In this document: positions 43,574 through 53,500 of the stretch, piece by piece
Position numbering within the stretch: the stretch's first letter is position 1
Layout of the letters: each line of letters begins with the position of its first letter
From: Paraglaciecola chathamensis S18K6
GTDB lineage: Bacteria; Pseudomonadota; Gammaproteobacteria; Enterobacterales; Alteromonadaceae
Assembly: GCA_000314955.1 (NCBI GenBank)
Contig: BAEM01000007.1
Coordinates: forward strand, 62,001-126,000
Direction of reading: 5' to 3'
Length of the DNA stretch: 64,000 nt
Notes under the pieces: model-generated
The model's database searches: none
What the model was told of the DNA's origin: nothing
The model's input: the letters and a program-made list of their open reading frames with translations, nothing else
Made by a program: the position numbers and the translations under genes

Positions 43574-44512
43574 TTACCTGTCTTGGTTTTGTTCATAGCC
43601 AGAGGGCCACGTACAAGGAACATCTGCGAAAATCTGCTGAATTTCACTCACCAACGCCGCGTCGGCTTGCCTTGAGGCCCACTCAACATTTTTGGCAATA
43701 TTCGCCGGGTTTGCAGTTCCCACCAAGGTAGAAGCAATGGATGGATGGTCAATTGCAAACTGCAGCGCTAAGGCTGTGATATCTACCCCCTTGGATTGAC
43801 AAAGACTGACCGCTTTCAAGCTTGCTTGCTTGAGCTGCTCATTTCCAGGATGCCAATCAGGTGCCCCACGCTCAGTTAATAACCCCATACCTGTAGGTGA
43901 GGCATTAATAATGCCTACCGATGCCTCATCGAGTTTTGGGATAATGGATGTCAATGAGCTGTCGTACAAGGCATAGCGACAGTAGGTTAAGATGCAGTCA
44001 ATCTCGTATTGGCTGATAACCTCACTAAACACCTTCAGAGGATAACCCGTTACCCCTGCATAGCGTATCCTACCTGTTTTTTTGAGTGCTAATAAACAAG
44101 GAATACTCTCTTCTAACACTTGGCGCATGTCAGCAAACTCAATATCGTGTAGAAACAGTATATCTACCTCATTGACGCCCAAGCGAGCGCAACTTTCATC
44201 AAGGCTTGCTTCAATTCGCTGCGCAGAAAAATCAAAGTCAGCGAAATCAGGCCCGTAACGGCCGGCTTTAGTCGATAGAATATACTTATCTCGAGAAATA
44301 CCTTTTAATGCTTTGCCCAGCACAGTTTCGGCCACTGTATCGCCGTAATAAGGCGACACATCAAGGTAGTTAATTCCTAAATCTAGTGCGCTGTGAACCG
44401 TCTTTATACCTTCTTGTTCACTGATGTTTCTAAAAACACTGCCTAACGGAGAAGCGCCATAGCTGACTTGGGATAGTTTAAGATCTGTCTTTCCTAATTG
44501 CCTATAATTCAT
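43574..44512 (-). CDS. Aldo-keto reductase, L-fucose/L-galactose 1-dehydrogenase type
   Basis: A 312-residue aldo-keto reductase with the catalytic tetrad Asp51, Tyr56 (DVSPYYG), Lys82 (STKAG) and His122 (LHD). The SYGASPLGSVF start, GINYLDVSPYYGDTVAETVLGKAL and DILFLHDIEF match the D-threo-aldose/L-galactose/L-fucose dehydrogenase branch, which oxidises C1 of L-fucose, L-galactose and D-arabinose to the lactone. An AGTGAGG ribosome site precedes ATG. It is the last gene of the minus-strand operon, 10 bases after the lactonase, so successive steps are encoded in order. Which sugar is the true substrate cannot be settled here. Confidence 0.8.
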   Translation of the reverse strand: MNYRQLGKTDLKLSQVSYGASPLGSVFRNISEQEGIKTVHSALDLGINYLDVSPYYGDTVAETVLGKALKGISRDKYILSTKAGRYGPDFADFDFSAQRIEASLDESCARLGVNEVDILFLHDIEFADMRQVLEESIPCLLALKKTGRIRYAGVTGYPLKVFSEVISQYEIDCILTYCRYALYDSSLTSIIPKLDEASVGIINASPTGMGLLTERGAPDWHPGNEQLKQASLKAVSLCQSKGVDITALALQFAIDHPSIASTLVGTANPANIAKNVEWASRQADAALVSEIQQIFADVPCTWPSGYEQNQDR

Positions 44513-44522
44513 AATAACCTCA

Positions 44523-45353
44523 CTACAATCGGTAGAATCGTTCGGCGTTTAAGCCAAATATGTGCTGCGAAAATTCTGGGTACATACGTGCGACGTAACG
44601 CTCAACGATCTGTATTACTTCAGGGTAGGTTGCGGCGAGCTGGCAAACAGGCCAGTCAGAGCCGAACATGACGCGTTCGGGGCCAAATGCAGAGAACACG
44701 ACGTCCATAAATGGAATAAAATCTTCTTCTTGCCATTTTTGATGATTAGCCTCAGTCACCATACCGGAGATCTTGCAATACACGTTTTGCTTCTCAGCAA
44801 TGCTCTGCATGTGCTCTTTCCATTTAGCAAAACCGTCGCCGTTAGCAATATCAGGCTTTGCAATGTGATCAATAACAATTCTGTGTTGAGGCAATTTATC
44901 TAGCAACTGACGCGCTTGTGGTAATTGAGAGGCGACAATCAGCAAGTCATAGGCGTAGTCATATTGGTGCAACAACGTTAAGCCTTTGATAAAACTGGCT
45001 TGCAACATAAAGTTCGGGTCTGACTCATCTTGGATCACATGCCGAAAGCCTTTTAATACCGATGCACTTTGCCAACGCTGTAACTGTTCTTCTAATGTTG
45101 GGCTCATCAAATCAACCCAACCGACTACCCCTTTGATCAAAGGGTGCTCGAGCGCTAGAGAAAGCAGCCATTGGGTTTCAACCGTCGATTGTCGCGCTTG
45201 CACAACTACAGTGCCATCTATCCCTTGTCCGTTAAGCTCAGATTGTAATGCTGGGGGTAAATAGTCGCGCTTTAAAACACGCTCATTTTCGCCAATCCAG
45301 TCGAATTCTTCTGGGCTATAAACCCAAAAATGTTGGTGTGCATCAATCCTCAT
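44523..45353 (-). CDS. Amidohydrolase, L-fucono/galactono-lactonase type (COG3618)
   Basis: A 276-residue amidohydrolase beginning [18 protein letters not shown], with HxH metal ligands at the N-terminus, a conserved [11 protein letters not shown] strand, [10 protein letters not shown], a KISGM strand and the closing FGSDWPV aspartate. This is the metal-dependent lactonase group that includes L-fuconolactonase. The ATG at 45353 overlaps the dehydrogenase stop as TGATG; an in-frame GTG one codon earlier is possible. It would hydrolyse the lactone produced by the neighbouring aldo-keto reductase. Confidence 0.84.
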   Translation of the reverse strand: MRIDAHQHFWVYSPEEFDWIGENERVLKRDYLPPALQSELNGQGIDGTVVVQARQSTVETQWLLSLALEHPLIKGVVGWVDLMSPTLEEQLQRWQSASVLKGFRHVIQDESDPNFMLQASFIKGLTLLHQYDYAYDLLIVASQLPQARQLLDKLPQHRIVIDHIAKPDIANGDGFAKWKEHMQSIAEKQNVYCKISGMVTEANHQKWQEEDFIPFMDVVFSAFGPERVMFGSDWPVCQLAATYPEVIQIVERYVARMYPEFSQHIFGLNAERFYRL

Positions 45354-46369
45354 CACTCATCCATTTCTACCACGGCTTTAATCACACCGTTTTCTGGTTT
45401 TGTCCATTGATTAAAATCTTCAAATAACTCGCTAAATTTACCCGTATGGGTAATGAGTGAACTACTCACCACTGAGCCATTTTTCAGGCAGCTCACAACA
45501 AATTCGAAATCCTGAGCAGTCGCGTTACGGCTGCCTAAAAGTGTGGTTTCTCGCTTATGAAACTCAGGGTCGTCAAAGCAAATACTTTTCTTAATTACGC
45601 TAATAAATACGATTTTGCCGCCATGGGCCAAATTAGTAAAGGTTGACTGCATTGCATTCACATTGCCAGTGCAATCCATTATTACGCTTGGGTATTGTCC
45701 GTCAGTCAGTGCTGCTAATTGCGCATTCACATCACCTGATGCATCCACCACACCGTCTAAGCTATATGCTTCTTTACAGAACTTAAGCTTGTCTTCTCGG
45801 ATATCAGACACGAACACTTTGGCGCCTGCGACTTTAGCGAACTGAGCGGTGCCTAGCCCTATCGGGCCCGCTCCTTGAACCAGTACAGTGTCATGTTCAC
45901 TTAATTGTGCCCGTCTAACGGCATGGGCGCCAATGGCCAGACACTCAATTATCGCCATATCATTAAATGTGAGCCCATCAGCTATCACAACAGCAGAAGC
46001 CGGTACACAGATATACTCGCTCATGCCGCCATCTCGGTGCACACCAAGCACTTCAATATTGGTACAGCAGTTCGGCTTGCCGTTATTGCACGCGATACAG
46101 TCACCGCAATTCAAATAAGGAATAATATAAACTGATGAGCCTACAGGTAAGTCAACACCCTCACCAAGGCTAGCGATTGTGCCTGACAATTCATGGCCTA
46201 AAACCCGAGGATATTCAAAGAAGGGTTGGTTCCCGCCAAAGGCGTGTATATCAGTACCGCAAATACCAATAGATTTAATTTTAACTAGCACTTCGCCTGC
46301 GCTGGGTGAAGGTCTTTCGACTTCTCGTTTTTCTAAAATACCGGGCTCAATACATACGATAGTTTTCAT
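45353..46369 (-). CDS. Zinc-dependent sugar-alcohol/aldonate dehydrogenase
   Basis: A 338-residue medium-chain dehydrogenase. The ATG at 46369 with an AGGA site 9 bases upstream is chosen over an ATG 39 bases earlier that lacks a ribosome site. Motifs: catalytic zinc Cys in [15 protein letters not shown] ([11 protein letters not shown]), structural-zinc cysteines [15 protein letters not shown], and the NAD-binding [15 protein letters not shown] with Asp in FVSDIRE indicating NAD preference. It resembles the L-galactonate/L-gulonate 5-dehydrogenase and sorbitol dehydrogenase branch (COG1063). In the L-galactose scheme it would make tagaturonate; in the L-fucose scheme it would oxidise 2-keto-3-deoxy-fuconate. 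First gene of the operon. Confidence 0.82.
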   Translation of the reverse strand: MKTIVCIEPGILEKREVERPSPSAGEVLVKIKSIGICGTDIHAFGGNQPFFEYPRVLGHELSGTIASLGEGVDLPVGSSVYIIPYLNCGDCIACNNGKPNCCTNIEVLGVHRDGGMSEYICVPASAVVIADGLTFNDMAIIECLAIGAHAVRRAQLSEHDTVLVQGAGPIGLGTAQFAKVAGAKVFVSDIREDKLKFCKEAYSLDGVVDASGDVNAQLAALTDGQYPSVIMDCTGNVNAMQSTFTNLAHGGKIVFISVIKKSICFDDPEFHKRETTLLGSRNATAQDFEFVVSCLKNGSVVSSSLITHTGKFSELFEDFNQWTKPENGVIKAVVEMDE

Positions 46370-46447
46370 CAAAGGGGATCCTAAGCGGTCTTTGTTTAAT
46401 CTAGTCATATGAAAATCATAACACTTGAGACAAAAAACTCTAACTAA

Positions 46448-46465
46448 TTTTTCGTATATGAATAC
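46448..46465. promoter_or_regulatory. Candidate IclR operator upstream of the dehydrogenase operon
   Basis: TTCGTATATGAA is palindromic except for one C/T pair of positions (TTCRTATAYGAA) and lies about 80-95 bases before the dehydrogenase ATG. Its core is shared with sequences before UxaA, the fourth sulfatase and the GH43 operon. Confidence 0.35.
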
Positions 46466-47022
46466 TTTTATTTATATTTAAGCCGCGAAGGGAGCCTCAG
46501 ACAAATATCGAATATACCCACTGTAGTTTCTCAAAACCTCAAGTTAGCTGCACCATTGAGACGAACACACTCAATATATTATGCCGCCAAACAGGGCGAA
46601 AGCAGTCAACACAATATTTACCAAAACTTACATATTTCATCTAGCCGCGAATGTAAATTTTGATAACTGAATTCATATACAAAGGTTAATCAACAAAAAC
46701 GAGATGATTTTTGAAAGTACACCTGGGGTAGGCATACCTATTCAGCGCCGTGTCACGTGAGTTTGTCAAAGTCAGTCATTTGATGTTTCGGATAAAACTC
46801 TGACGATCGCGCTTGATAGGTAAAGAGATAGGGAAATTAGGTAGATAGCATTTGGTGAAACGCGTTAAACGAATATCGCTTAAATGAACCTAAGAGAAGA
46901 CGGTAATAACAGAAAATGCTTGTAAATTTTTCGTCCGCTAACTAAATGACCGACGGTAAAGATGTAAGCAGAAATCAAAAGCGAAGATAACGCTATTTAT
47001 TTAGTGCCATCGTTGAAAGAAA

Positions 47023-47045
47023 GGCAATAGCGAAAAACTATTGCC
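47023..47045 (-). terminator. Terminator of the iclR gene
   Basis: An 8-bp stem (GGCAATAG / CTATTGCC) with a 7-base loop, followed on the minus strand by TTTCTTTC. A second small hairpin (TTAAAGGG / CCCTTTAA, 47056-47074) overlaps the iclR stop codon just upstream. Confidence 0.7.
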
Positions 47046-47070
47046 CTACGAAGTCTTAAAGGGTAACCCT

Positions 47071-47847
47071 TTAAAGCTTACGAACAATTCCGTAAGTCAC
47101 CGCTTTTGAGATTTCCTCAGCTGCTCCCTTAAGCTCCTTTAAAACATCATCAATACCCATTATTTCAGGAATACGCATGATATAAGGGATGGTCAGTGTG
47201 GCAACGGCATGGTCTGAATCAATGATCGGATACGATAAATCAGTTACACCATGAACAAACGCACTAGGTGCTTTCAAGTAGCCTTGCTTAGCGACTTTTT
47301 TGCAGTCAGCCATAAACTGCTTAACTTCTTCTTCGCTGTGGTGCTTTTTAAGCAAGTTGATCATTGATTCTTTTTTCTCAGCGGACTGATTCACAAACAA
47401 GATCCGCCCCGATGCAGCAAAAGCAATAGGGCGTCGATAACCCACTCTTACCGAATAGGACAAGTTGCTTGGTGTTTCCACACGTGAAATAACAACGATT
47501 TGCTCTTGTGATTCCACCGCGATATGACAAGACATACTGGTCTTTTCTGCGAGTGAGCGCATGATCGGTTGCGCATACTCCAAAATATCTTTAATTGGCT
47601 CATGCTCAGTGCCCAATTGCAGCAATCTACGTGTTACTTGGTAGCCGTCAATATCCTCACTTTTCTCAATATAACCACGCTGTTCCAACACTAAAATCAT
47701 ACGGTAGATTTCTGCATTTGAACGACCAAGCTTTTCAGCAATGGTTGAAGTACTCAAAGGAGTGGCGTCTTTGGATAATAGTTCGAGAATATCTAACCCC
47801 TTCTCAAGGGCAGGCGCTGAGTACTTCTTCGATGATGTCGCTTCCAT
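47071..47847 (-). CDS. IclR-family transcriptional regulator
   Basis: A 258-residue regulator: N-terminal winged helix-turn-helix (SAPALEKGLDILELLSKDA, IAEKLGRSNAEIYRMILVLEQRGYIEK) and C-terminal IclR effector domain (MSCHIAVESQEQIVVISRVE, RRPIAFAASGRILFVNQ, YPIIDSDHAVATLTIPYI). The C. jejuni fucose locus also includes an IclR regulator. Orientation is away from the sulfatase gene to the right, and it is upstream in the same direction as the dehydrogenase operon, so both neighbours are likely targets. The effector is probably a pathway intermediate. Confidence 0.88.
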   Translation of the reverse strand: MEATSSKKYSAPALEKGLDILELLSKDATPLSTSTIAEKLGRSNAEIYRMILVLEQRGYIEKSEDIDGYQVTRRLLQLGTEHEPIKDILEYAQPIMRSLAEKTSMSCHIAVESQEQIVVISRVETPSNLSYSVRVGYRRPIAFAASGRILFVNQSAEKKESMINLLKKHHSEEEVKQFMADCKKVAKQGYLKAPSAFVHGVTDLSYPIIDSDHAVATLTIPYIMRIPEIMGIDDVLKELKGAAEEISKAVTYGIVRKL

Positions 47848-48098
47848 ATTTAAAACCTTATTCGTTTATTTTGTTCTGCTGAGCAGAGCAGTGTTGATCT
47901 ATATTTTTTAAATACAAAAATTAAAAAAGCATATATCAATTTTAAGGCCTTTTGAGAAGAAGTCGATACCTTAGTTCAAAAAGAATTGAGCGTTACGACA
48001 AATATGAAACAAGCAAAATTCAAATATCTGTAAGCAAGCATTGATAATATTTATATTTAACTTTACATTATCATATATGATTAAAAAGAGATGATATA
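47848..48098. promoter_or_regulatory. Divergent promoter region iclR / sulfatase
   Basis: 251 AT-rich bases. The palindrome-containing TTATCATATATGATTAA (48068-48084, core ATCATATATGAT perfect) lies 15-31 bases before the sulfatase ATG, overlapping the expected promoter or leader, which suits direct control by IclR. Confidence 0.4.
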
Positions 48099-49763
48099 AT
48101 GAAGCTAAGATCAAAGTTACTCGTCACTTTAGCAACCGTTTTTGCGCTCGGAGCTTGTGTGTCTACTACCCCTTCTAATTCAAACGGGTCTATTTCCAGT
48201 CCTTCTAGCACACAAGCCTCTGTTTCAAGCGGCGAAACACGGCAATACAATATTCTTTATATCATGACCGACGATCATGCAGCACACGCCGTAGGGGCTT
48301 ATCAAGGGCGCTTTGCTGCACTCGACCCCACGCCAAACCTTGACGCTTTGGCAAACAGCGGCATGAGGTTTACCAATGTCTTTGTAACCAATTCAATTTG
48401 CACCCCTAGCCGTGCGACAATTTTAACGGGTCAATACAGCCAAACCAATGGTGTGCTTGACCTAAGAGGGGAAATTACGACACCTCAGCAACACTTGCCT
48501 CGTTTAATGAAAGAGGCAGGCTACGAGACAGCAATTATTGGAAAGTGGCATTTAAAAGCCGAACCTGGCGCATTTGATTATTATCAAGTACTCGAATCAC
48601 AGGGCACTTACTTTGACCCTGAATTTAGAACCAGAGGAGCAAAACCTTGGCCTGAAAACGAAACCCAGTATCAAGGTCACTCTTCTGATGTCGTCACAGA
48701 CTTATCCATCGAATGGCTTAAGAACCGAAGCTCTGATAAACCGTTTTTCTTGATGCATCAATTCAAAGCGCCCCATGATATGTTCCAATATGCGCCGCGT
48801 TATGAGGATTTTCTAGCCGCTGAAACTATTCCAGAACCAGATGATTTATATGGAGTTGCTAAAACATTCGGCTCAATCGCCACGAGGGGCAAAAATGATG
48901 CGCTAAGAGCAGAGATTGGCACGTCCGTCTCGCGAAGAAACAATCGACGAAATATGGGTATAGACCTAGGGGTTGACCCAAATCTAAATGAAGAAGAATT
49001 TACTCGCCAAGCGTATCAGAAATATCTAAAAGCATATCTTCGCTGCGTTAAAGGAGTAGACGATAACGTCGCTCGTTTAATTCAGACACTCAAAGACGCT
49101 GGGCAGTATGAAAACACCATTATCATCTATACCTCGGACCAAGGCATGATGCTCGGTGAGCACGACTTGCAGGACAAACGTTGGATATATGATGAGTCGA
49201 TCAGAATGCCGTTTATTGTTAAGCACCCAGATGCAGTTGCAGCAGGTGTGAAAAGCGATCTGTTGATCAATAACACAGACTTTGCACCTTTTATTTTAGA
49301 TCTAGCGAATATCAATGCCCCCGAATACATGCACGGGAAAAGTTTTAAATCAGCCTTATTTGGCCAGCCACCAGAGCAATGGCGCACAGCAAGTTATTAT
49401 CGCTACTGGACCCACAGAGCCTATCATGACGTTCCTGCTCACTTTGGCGTAAGAAGCAAAGATTACAAACTTGTCTTCTACTATGGCGCGAATCATATGA
49501 ACACCCCCTACCCCTTCTACGATAAAGCGTGGCTCGCTAAAACGGGGCATGCAAACAACGCAATCGATACGCCAGTTGCATGGGAGTTTTATGATCTAAA
49601 AAATGATCCGAAGGAACAAAACAACGTTTACCAAGACAGTCGTTATGCCAGCGTCATAAGCGCTTTAAAGTCAGAGTTACTTAAGCAACGAGCTAAGTAC
49701 GGTGAAACAGACGAAAAATACCCCCGCATACAGAAAATCATCGACCAACACTGGAATGATTAA
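48099..49763 (+). CDS. S1-family formylglycine sulfatase, lipoprotein
   Basis: A 554-residue sulfatase with a lipobox (ALGAC, Cys20) and a Ser/Thr-rich linker. Active-site residues: TDDH metal ligands (Asp58/Asp59), CTPSR formylglycine site at 101-105, GKWHL, FKAPHDMF and TSDQGMMLGEHD. The GEHD variant after the second aspartate and the overall length resemble the iduronate-2-/choline-sulfatase-like branch of S1 more than the first two sulfatases here. It stands alone as a single-gene unit beside iclR, with a palindrome immediately upstream, so it may be induced with the sugar-acid pathway. Confidence 0.9.
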   Translation: MKLRSKLLVTLATVFALGACVSTTPSNSNGSISSPSSTQASVSSGETRQYNILYIMTDDHAAHAVGAYQGRFAALDPTPNLDALANSGMRFTNVFVTNSICTPSRATILTGQYSQTNGVLDLRGEITTPQQHLPRLMKEAGYETAIIGKWHLKAEPGAFDYYQVLESQGTYFDPEFRTRGAKPWPENETQYQGHSSDVVTDLSIEWLKNRSSDKPFFLMHQFKAPHDMFQYAPRYEDFLAAETIPEPDDLYGVAKTFGSIATRGKNDALRAEIGTSVSRRNNRRNMGIDLGVDPNLNEEEFTRQAYQKYLKAYLRCVKGVDDNVARLIQTLKDAGQYENTIIIYTSDQGMMLGEHDLQDKRWIYDESIRMPFIVKHPDAVAAGVKSDLLINNTDFAPFILDLANINAPEYMHGKSFKSALFGQPPEQWRTASYYRYWTHRAYHDVPAHFGVRSKDYKLVFYYGANHMNTPYPFYDKAWLAKTGHANNAIDTPVAWEFYDLKNDPKEQNNVYQDSRYASVISALKSELLKQRAKYGETDEKYPRIQKIIDQHWND

Positions 49764-49812
49764 CGCCTAACGAATTCAAAAGAAGCGGTTATTTCAGGAG
49801 GAAAAAGCAATA

Positions 49813-49836
49813 AAAGCCTCGCGAGTGCGGGGCTTT
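49813..49836 (+). terminator. Terminator of the fourth sulfatase
   Basis: Ten-base arms AAAGCCTCGC / GCGGGGCTTT (one G-U pair) with a 4-base loop, 50 bases after the sulfatase stop, ending CTTTGG. Confidence 0.75.
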
Positions 49837-50040
49837 GGATTCAAATGTATTTTATTTATAACGAGTCATCTCCACCCATTATTTTGTCATAGAGTTTGTC
49901 TGGTATAAACGGAATTACTACTAGGAATAATCCAACAAGCAAGATCGCTAGCCTCGATTTCAGTGCTGCTCAGCCATTATTCAACCTTAGCAACAACTAC
50001 TCACACCACAATCAGAAATAACACAGCTGTAACCACCTCA

Positions 50041-50120
50041 GTAAACGTTATCGTTTACTTGAAGTACAGATAAATTCCGACTGGAGAACACTTTACCGTT
50101 AGTAAACGAAAGTGTTTACT
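50041..50120. repeat. Two GTAAACG-based palindromes
   Basis: GTAAACGTTATCGTTTAC (50041-50058) is a 7-bp inverted repeat with a TTAT centre; AGTAAAC...GTTTACT (50101-50120) is a 7-bp inverted repeat with a 6-base centre. Both could be operators or cruciforms; no adjacent gene start explains them. Confidence 0.5.
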
Positions 50121-50155
50121 CGTTTATCTTTTTGGCTTCAAAAGCAGCCAAAAAG

Positions 50156-50179
50156 AAAGCCCCGCGATTGCGAGGCTTT
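50156..50179. terminator. Second terminator-like hairpin of the same type
   Basis: Arms AAAGCCCCGC / GCGAGGCTTT (one G-U pair) with a GATT loop. Sequence and flanks (AAAGAAAGCC..., GGCTTTGGATTTAAAATG) echo the hairpin at 49813, suggesting duplication of the terminator segment. On the minus strand it could terminate the RHS-small protein transcript, lying 86 bases past its end. Confidence 0.55.
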
Positions 50180-50265
50180 GGATTTAAAATGCTACTTAAT
50201 ATCTCAATAAAGAGCTATAGTCTACTAATCAAATATAGTCATAGCGCTCAATTGCTCCTCAAAAA

Positions 50266-50538
50266 CTATTCATCCTTTGGTGCTTGAGTTTTATCTTTTG
50301 CGCCAAAAGTACCTAACCAGATAAACAAAAATGCAAAAGCTAATTTCTTAAATAGGTAAGCGTAGTATCCCCAGCCTTCCCCTTTTTCAGCTATAACACC
50401 ACCAGAGTTTGCTACTCCTGTAGAAAATACTGTATAGATGTCATGTAAAAAAGGCAACGACACGATGAGCATTGTTACTCTAAAAGCTAACAAAAACTTT
50501 TTATCCAAATAAACTACCAGTGGTTCTCTCTTAGTCAT
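50266..50538 (-). CDS. Small two-helix membrane protein, possible RHS immunity protein
   Basis: A 90-residue protein I do not recognise by family. It has two hydrophobic segments (about 15-36 and 62-78, KLAFAFLFIWLGTFG) and a charged C-terminus. Its ATG lies one base past the RHS stop, with AAGAG inside the end of the RHS gene as ribosome site, so the two are coupled. Small membrane proteins directly behind RHS-type toxins are commonly immunity proteins; the call rests on that position only. Confidence 0.5.
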   Translation of the reverse strand: MTKREPLVVYLDKKFLLAFRVTMLIVSLPFLHDIYTVFSTGVANSGGVIAEKGEGWGYYAYLFKKLAFAFLFIWLGTFGAKDKTQAPKDE

Positions 50539-50539
50539 T

Positions 50540-53500
50540 CTAAAGCTCTTCTTTTATTTCATTTTTCATAACTGTCTGAGTGGCATCAGAGGCTGCTTCG
50601 ATACCGTTTTTGACTGCTGGAGAAGCATTCTCAATAACTCCATTAACTATTTTGGCTACTGTTCCAACAGACTTAACACCCGTAACTTGAAGTGCAGTTT
50701 CAGTTGCAACGCCTCTTACTGGTTCATCGCTTTGTAGCGCTGAACCTACTCCCGCAATAAATGATCCAGCACCTGTAACAGCAGCAACTTCTGGTCGACC
50801 AGCAGCTAGAGCCAATACTGTTGTACCAGCTAAGGTATCAGAGACTGCGCTCAGATTTTCTTTTGATAAAGTTTGATTTAAATTATTTGATATATCGTTT
50901 CCAATATTTTTATTTGCATCAGAAGTATTCTTATAACCAATAGATTGCGATAGTCGATTAGCGAATTCCCTAGCGTATTTACCGTCAGGATCTGTATATT
51001 TATAAGGGTTATTATTCCCATAGGTATATCTGCCAAATCCATGAACAGGATTTCCACGCTGTGCGTGTCCTAAGTAATCCACCGGATCATTTGAATAAAA
51101 CCGCCCAATCACCGGGTCGTAATATCGTGCTTGCATATAGGTTAAGCCTATATCTGCATCATGCTTGTGCCCTGTATAACCAATTTCATTTTCTCCGGTT
51201 TGTGCATTGGTGTGACCCCACTGAAGTCCAAACGGAGCATATCTAATCCGCTTAGTTACATTGCCTGCTGAATTAGTCTTAGCAGCACTAGTGCCCAGTA
51301 TGTCAGCGTGTACGTATGTTAGGCTTCCTGCGCCTAACTGGGCAACCAACTGCTGACCCAAATAAAAATATTCCCTATTAGCCCCGTTGATTCTCTCCTG
51401 TATTAGTTTTCCAGAGAGCATAGAATACATAGAATATCTAATGCCTTTACTATCGTTAGTCTTTACCCGCTTATTATGTCCATCGTACAAATATTGATTG
51501 CCACCCGCCTCTGTCATTTGATTAGCTAAATTATAGTTAAATCGGTGAAAACCATTATCAGTTACCGCCCCCCTATGGTCATAATTAAAATCGTAATTGC
51601 GACTACCACTGGTAGATTGCAATTGCTTTTTACTGTTATAGCTATAGTTGATTGTTCCAACGATCGAGTCGAATTTTGTAATATTCCCCATTGAGTCATA
51701 ATTCATATCACCTATGAGGGTACTGTTAGATTTTCGTATGTTATCAAGACGATCCAATTGATCGTAGCCAAACCGTAAATCATAAACATTAGATTGTTTA
51801 TCGTCCCAATAGGTTAGATTACCATTCGCATCGTAAGAGTACTGGTTGTATACCACATTCGTACCGCCACACTGAGTTCGTTGAATATAGGGTAATCCAC
51901 TGCTGCGAAGAGTTTTGCTATTCACACAACCATTCGACTGTTTGTAACTTTTGTACTGCCCACCTGGGTGGAATAATACGCTGTTGGCGAAAGATCCAAC
52001 ATATTTAGGTTGGCCTAGAGCATTAGGATGATAATCAACCTTTCGTCCGGATGGGTAAGTTGTTCTATGCAAGTTTCCAGTGCTGTTGTACAGGTAATTA
52101 AGCGACCAATCGATATTATCGACACGCAAGCGCTCTATTAAAAGATTTCCAAGGTCATCATATGCGTAGTTTTGAGTCACATTTCCAAAGTCTAACCGTG
52201 TAAGTCTTTTGTTTTTATCGTACTCAAGCAGTTTACTAGGTGTGCCATCACCGTATGACACTCGTTTCACCTTTCCTAAATTATCATAGCTATACGTAGT
52301 TTTGTCAGAGGAACTAACGGAATAATCACAGCTACTGATGCTACTATTTATCGAACTTCCGCTTGCAGACCACTCTGTTTTTCCCAGTGCGTTTTTGAAA
52401 AAAGCGACATTGCCAACATCAGGTCTAATCTTTTTGCAAAGTCGTTGATATGCATCATAAACCCGAGATTCGGTCATTCCACCTTGCCTGATAGATGTAA
52501 CGTTTCCGTATACATTATACGCCACGGTTGTGCTCACCCCGTGAGGTGAAGAAATAGTAAGAGGTCGCTTTAGTTCAGGCGCGCCATAAGCTAAAAATTT
52601 AGTAGTGGTTTTGTAACCTCTATTGTTAGTTACTTGGACCCTATTACTTGAAAGATAGCTGTGAGTTACGGCACCAGCGGTGGTGTTATCATCTTCTTTT
52701 AGCGATCGTCCAAGCGCATCGTATCTAATAGTTACACCGTAAGGAGTACCATTAAGGCTACTTGGTTTACTCTGGTATGTAGGCCGATTAAATGAATCAT
52801 AACTCGTCCGAGTATATCGTTTCGTTTCACTGTCTCGTGAAGTATCTGACTCCTTGGTCATTCTTGGCCGAAGTAAATTGTCGTAAAAAGTTAAATGGCT
52901 ATAATTTCCTCTTCTTATGCTCCTTTTTAACATTCCCTGTCTAACGTGACTGTATCCTTCACTATTCGCTGTAGTGCTATAACTAATTGAGGTATTAAGC
53001 CACTTACTATTGCACGGATCGATTAGAGTTAGACGGCCAATTGAATCATAACGATAATTAACACAGTTCCCGAGGAAATCTGTGTGCTTAGTCACCCAAC
53101 CATTGGCGTCAACCTGCTTATATGCATACTGACTAGACGTACTAAGGCTAGAAGGTGTCCTAATCGTCTGAGCTATTCCTCGCTTATAGTTTGACAGTGC
53201 CACCCAGCGGTTCGCACCATTATAGTGAATTTGATTTGGCAACCCCGCATTCACTCCAGATGTATGATAACTGGTGTTTCGTGTATGCCAACGCCCATAA
53301 GAATAAGAGTAATTAGGTAAAGACTTATAACTGCCCGATGCGCTGTGATATGACGTTTGACTAGCTGTTTTATAGTTCGACCCATTCCCAGATATTGCAG
53401 TTTTAGCGTGCAAACCCAACAACCAGTTTTTTGTATCGTGATGGTAAGTAGTTCTCGTATAACGCTTATTACTACCTGTGGAGTTATATTCGTATTTTAA

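Larger units (their letters stand above)
46370..47070. other. Long intergenic region between dehydrogenase operon and iclR gene
   Basis: About 700 bases with no supportable gene. On the left it should hold the promoter of the minus-strand dehydrogenase-lactonase-reductase operon; TTTTTCGTATATGAATAC (46448-46465) contains an imperfect palindrome TTCGTATATGAA, and GAATTCATATACAAAG (46669-46684) carries a further TCATATA core. The right end contains the iclR terminator. The middle (46690-46980) shows nothing I recognise. Confidence 0.55.
49764..50265. other. Intergenic region with paired terminators and GTAAACG palindromes
   Basis: About 500 bases without a gene. It holds two similar terminator-type hairpins at 49813-49836 and 50156-50179 (both AAAGCC[C/T]CGC-type stems followed by TTGGATT), and between them two palindromes built on GTAAACG (50041-50058 and 50101-50120). 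No promoter is clear. Confidence 0.6.
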
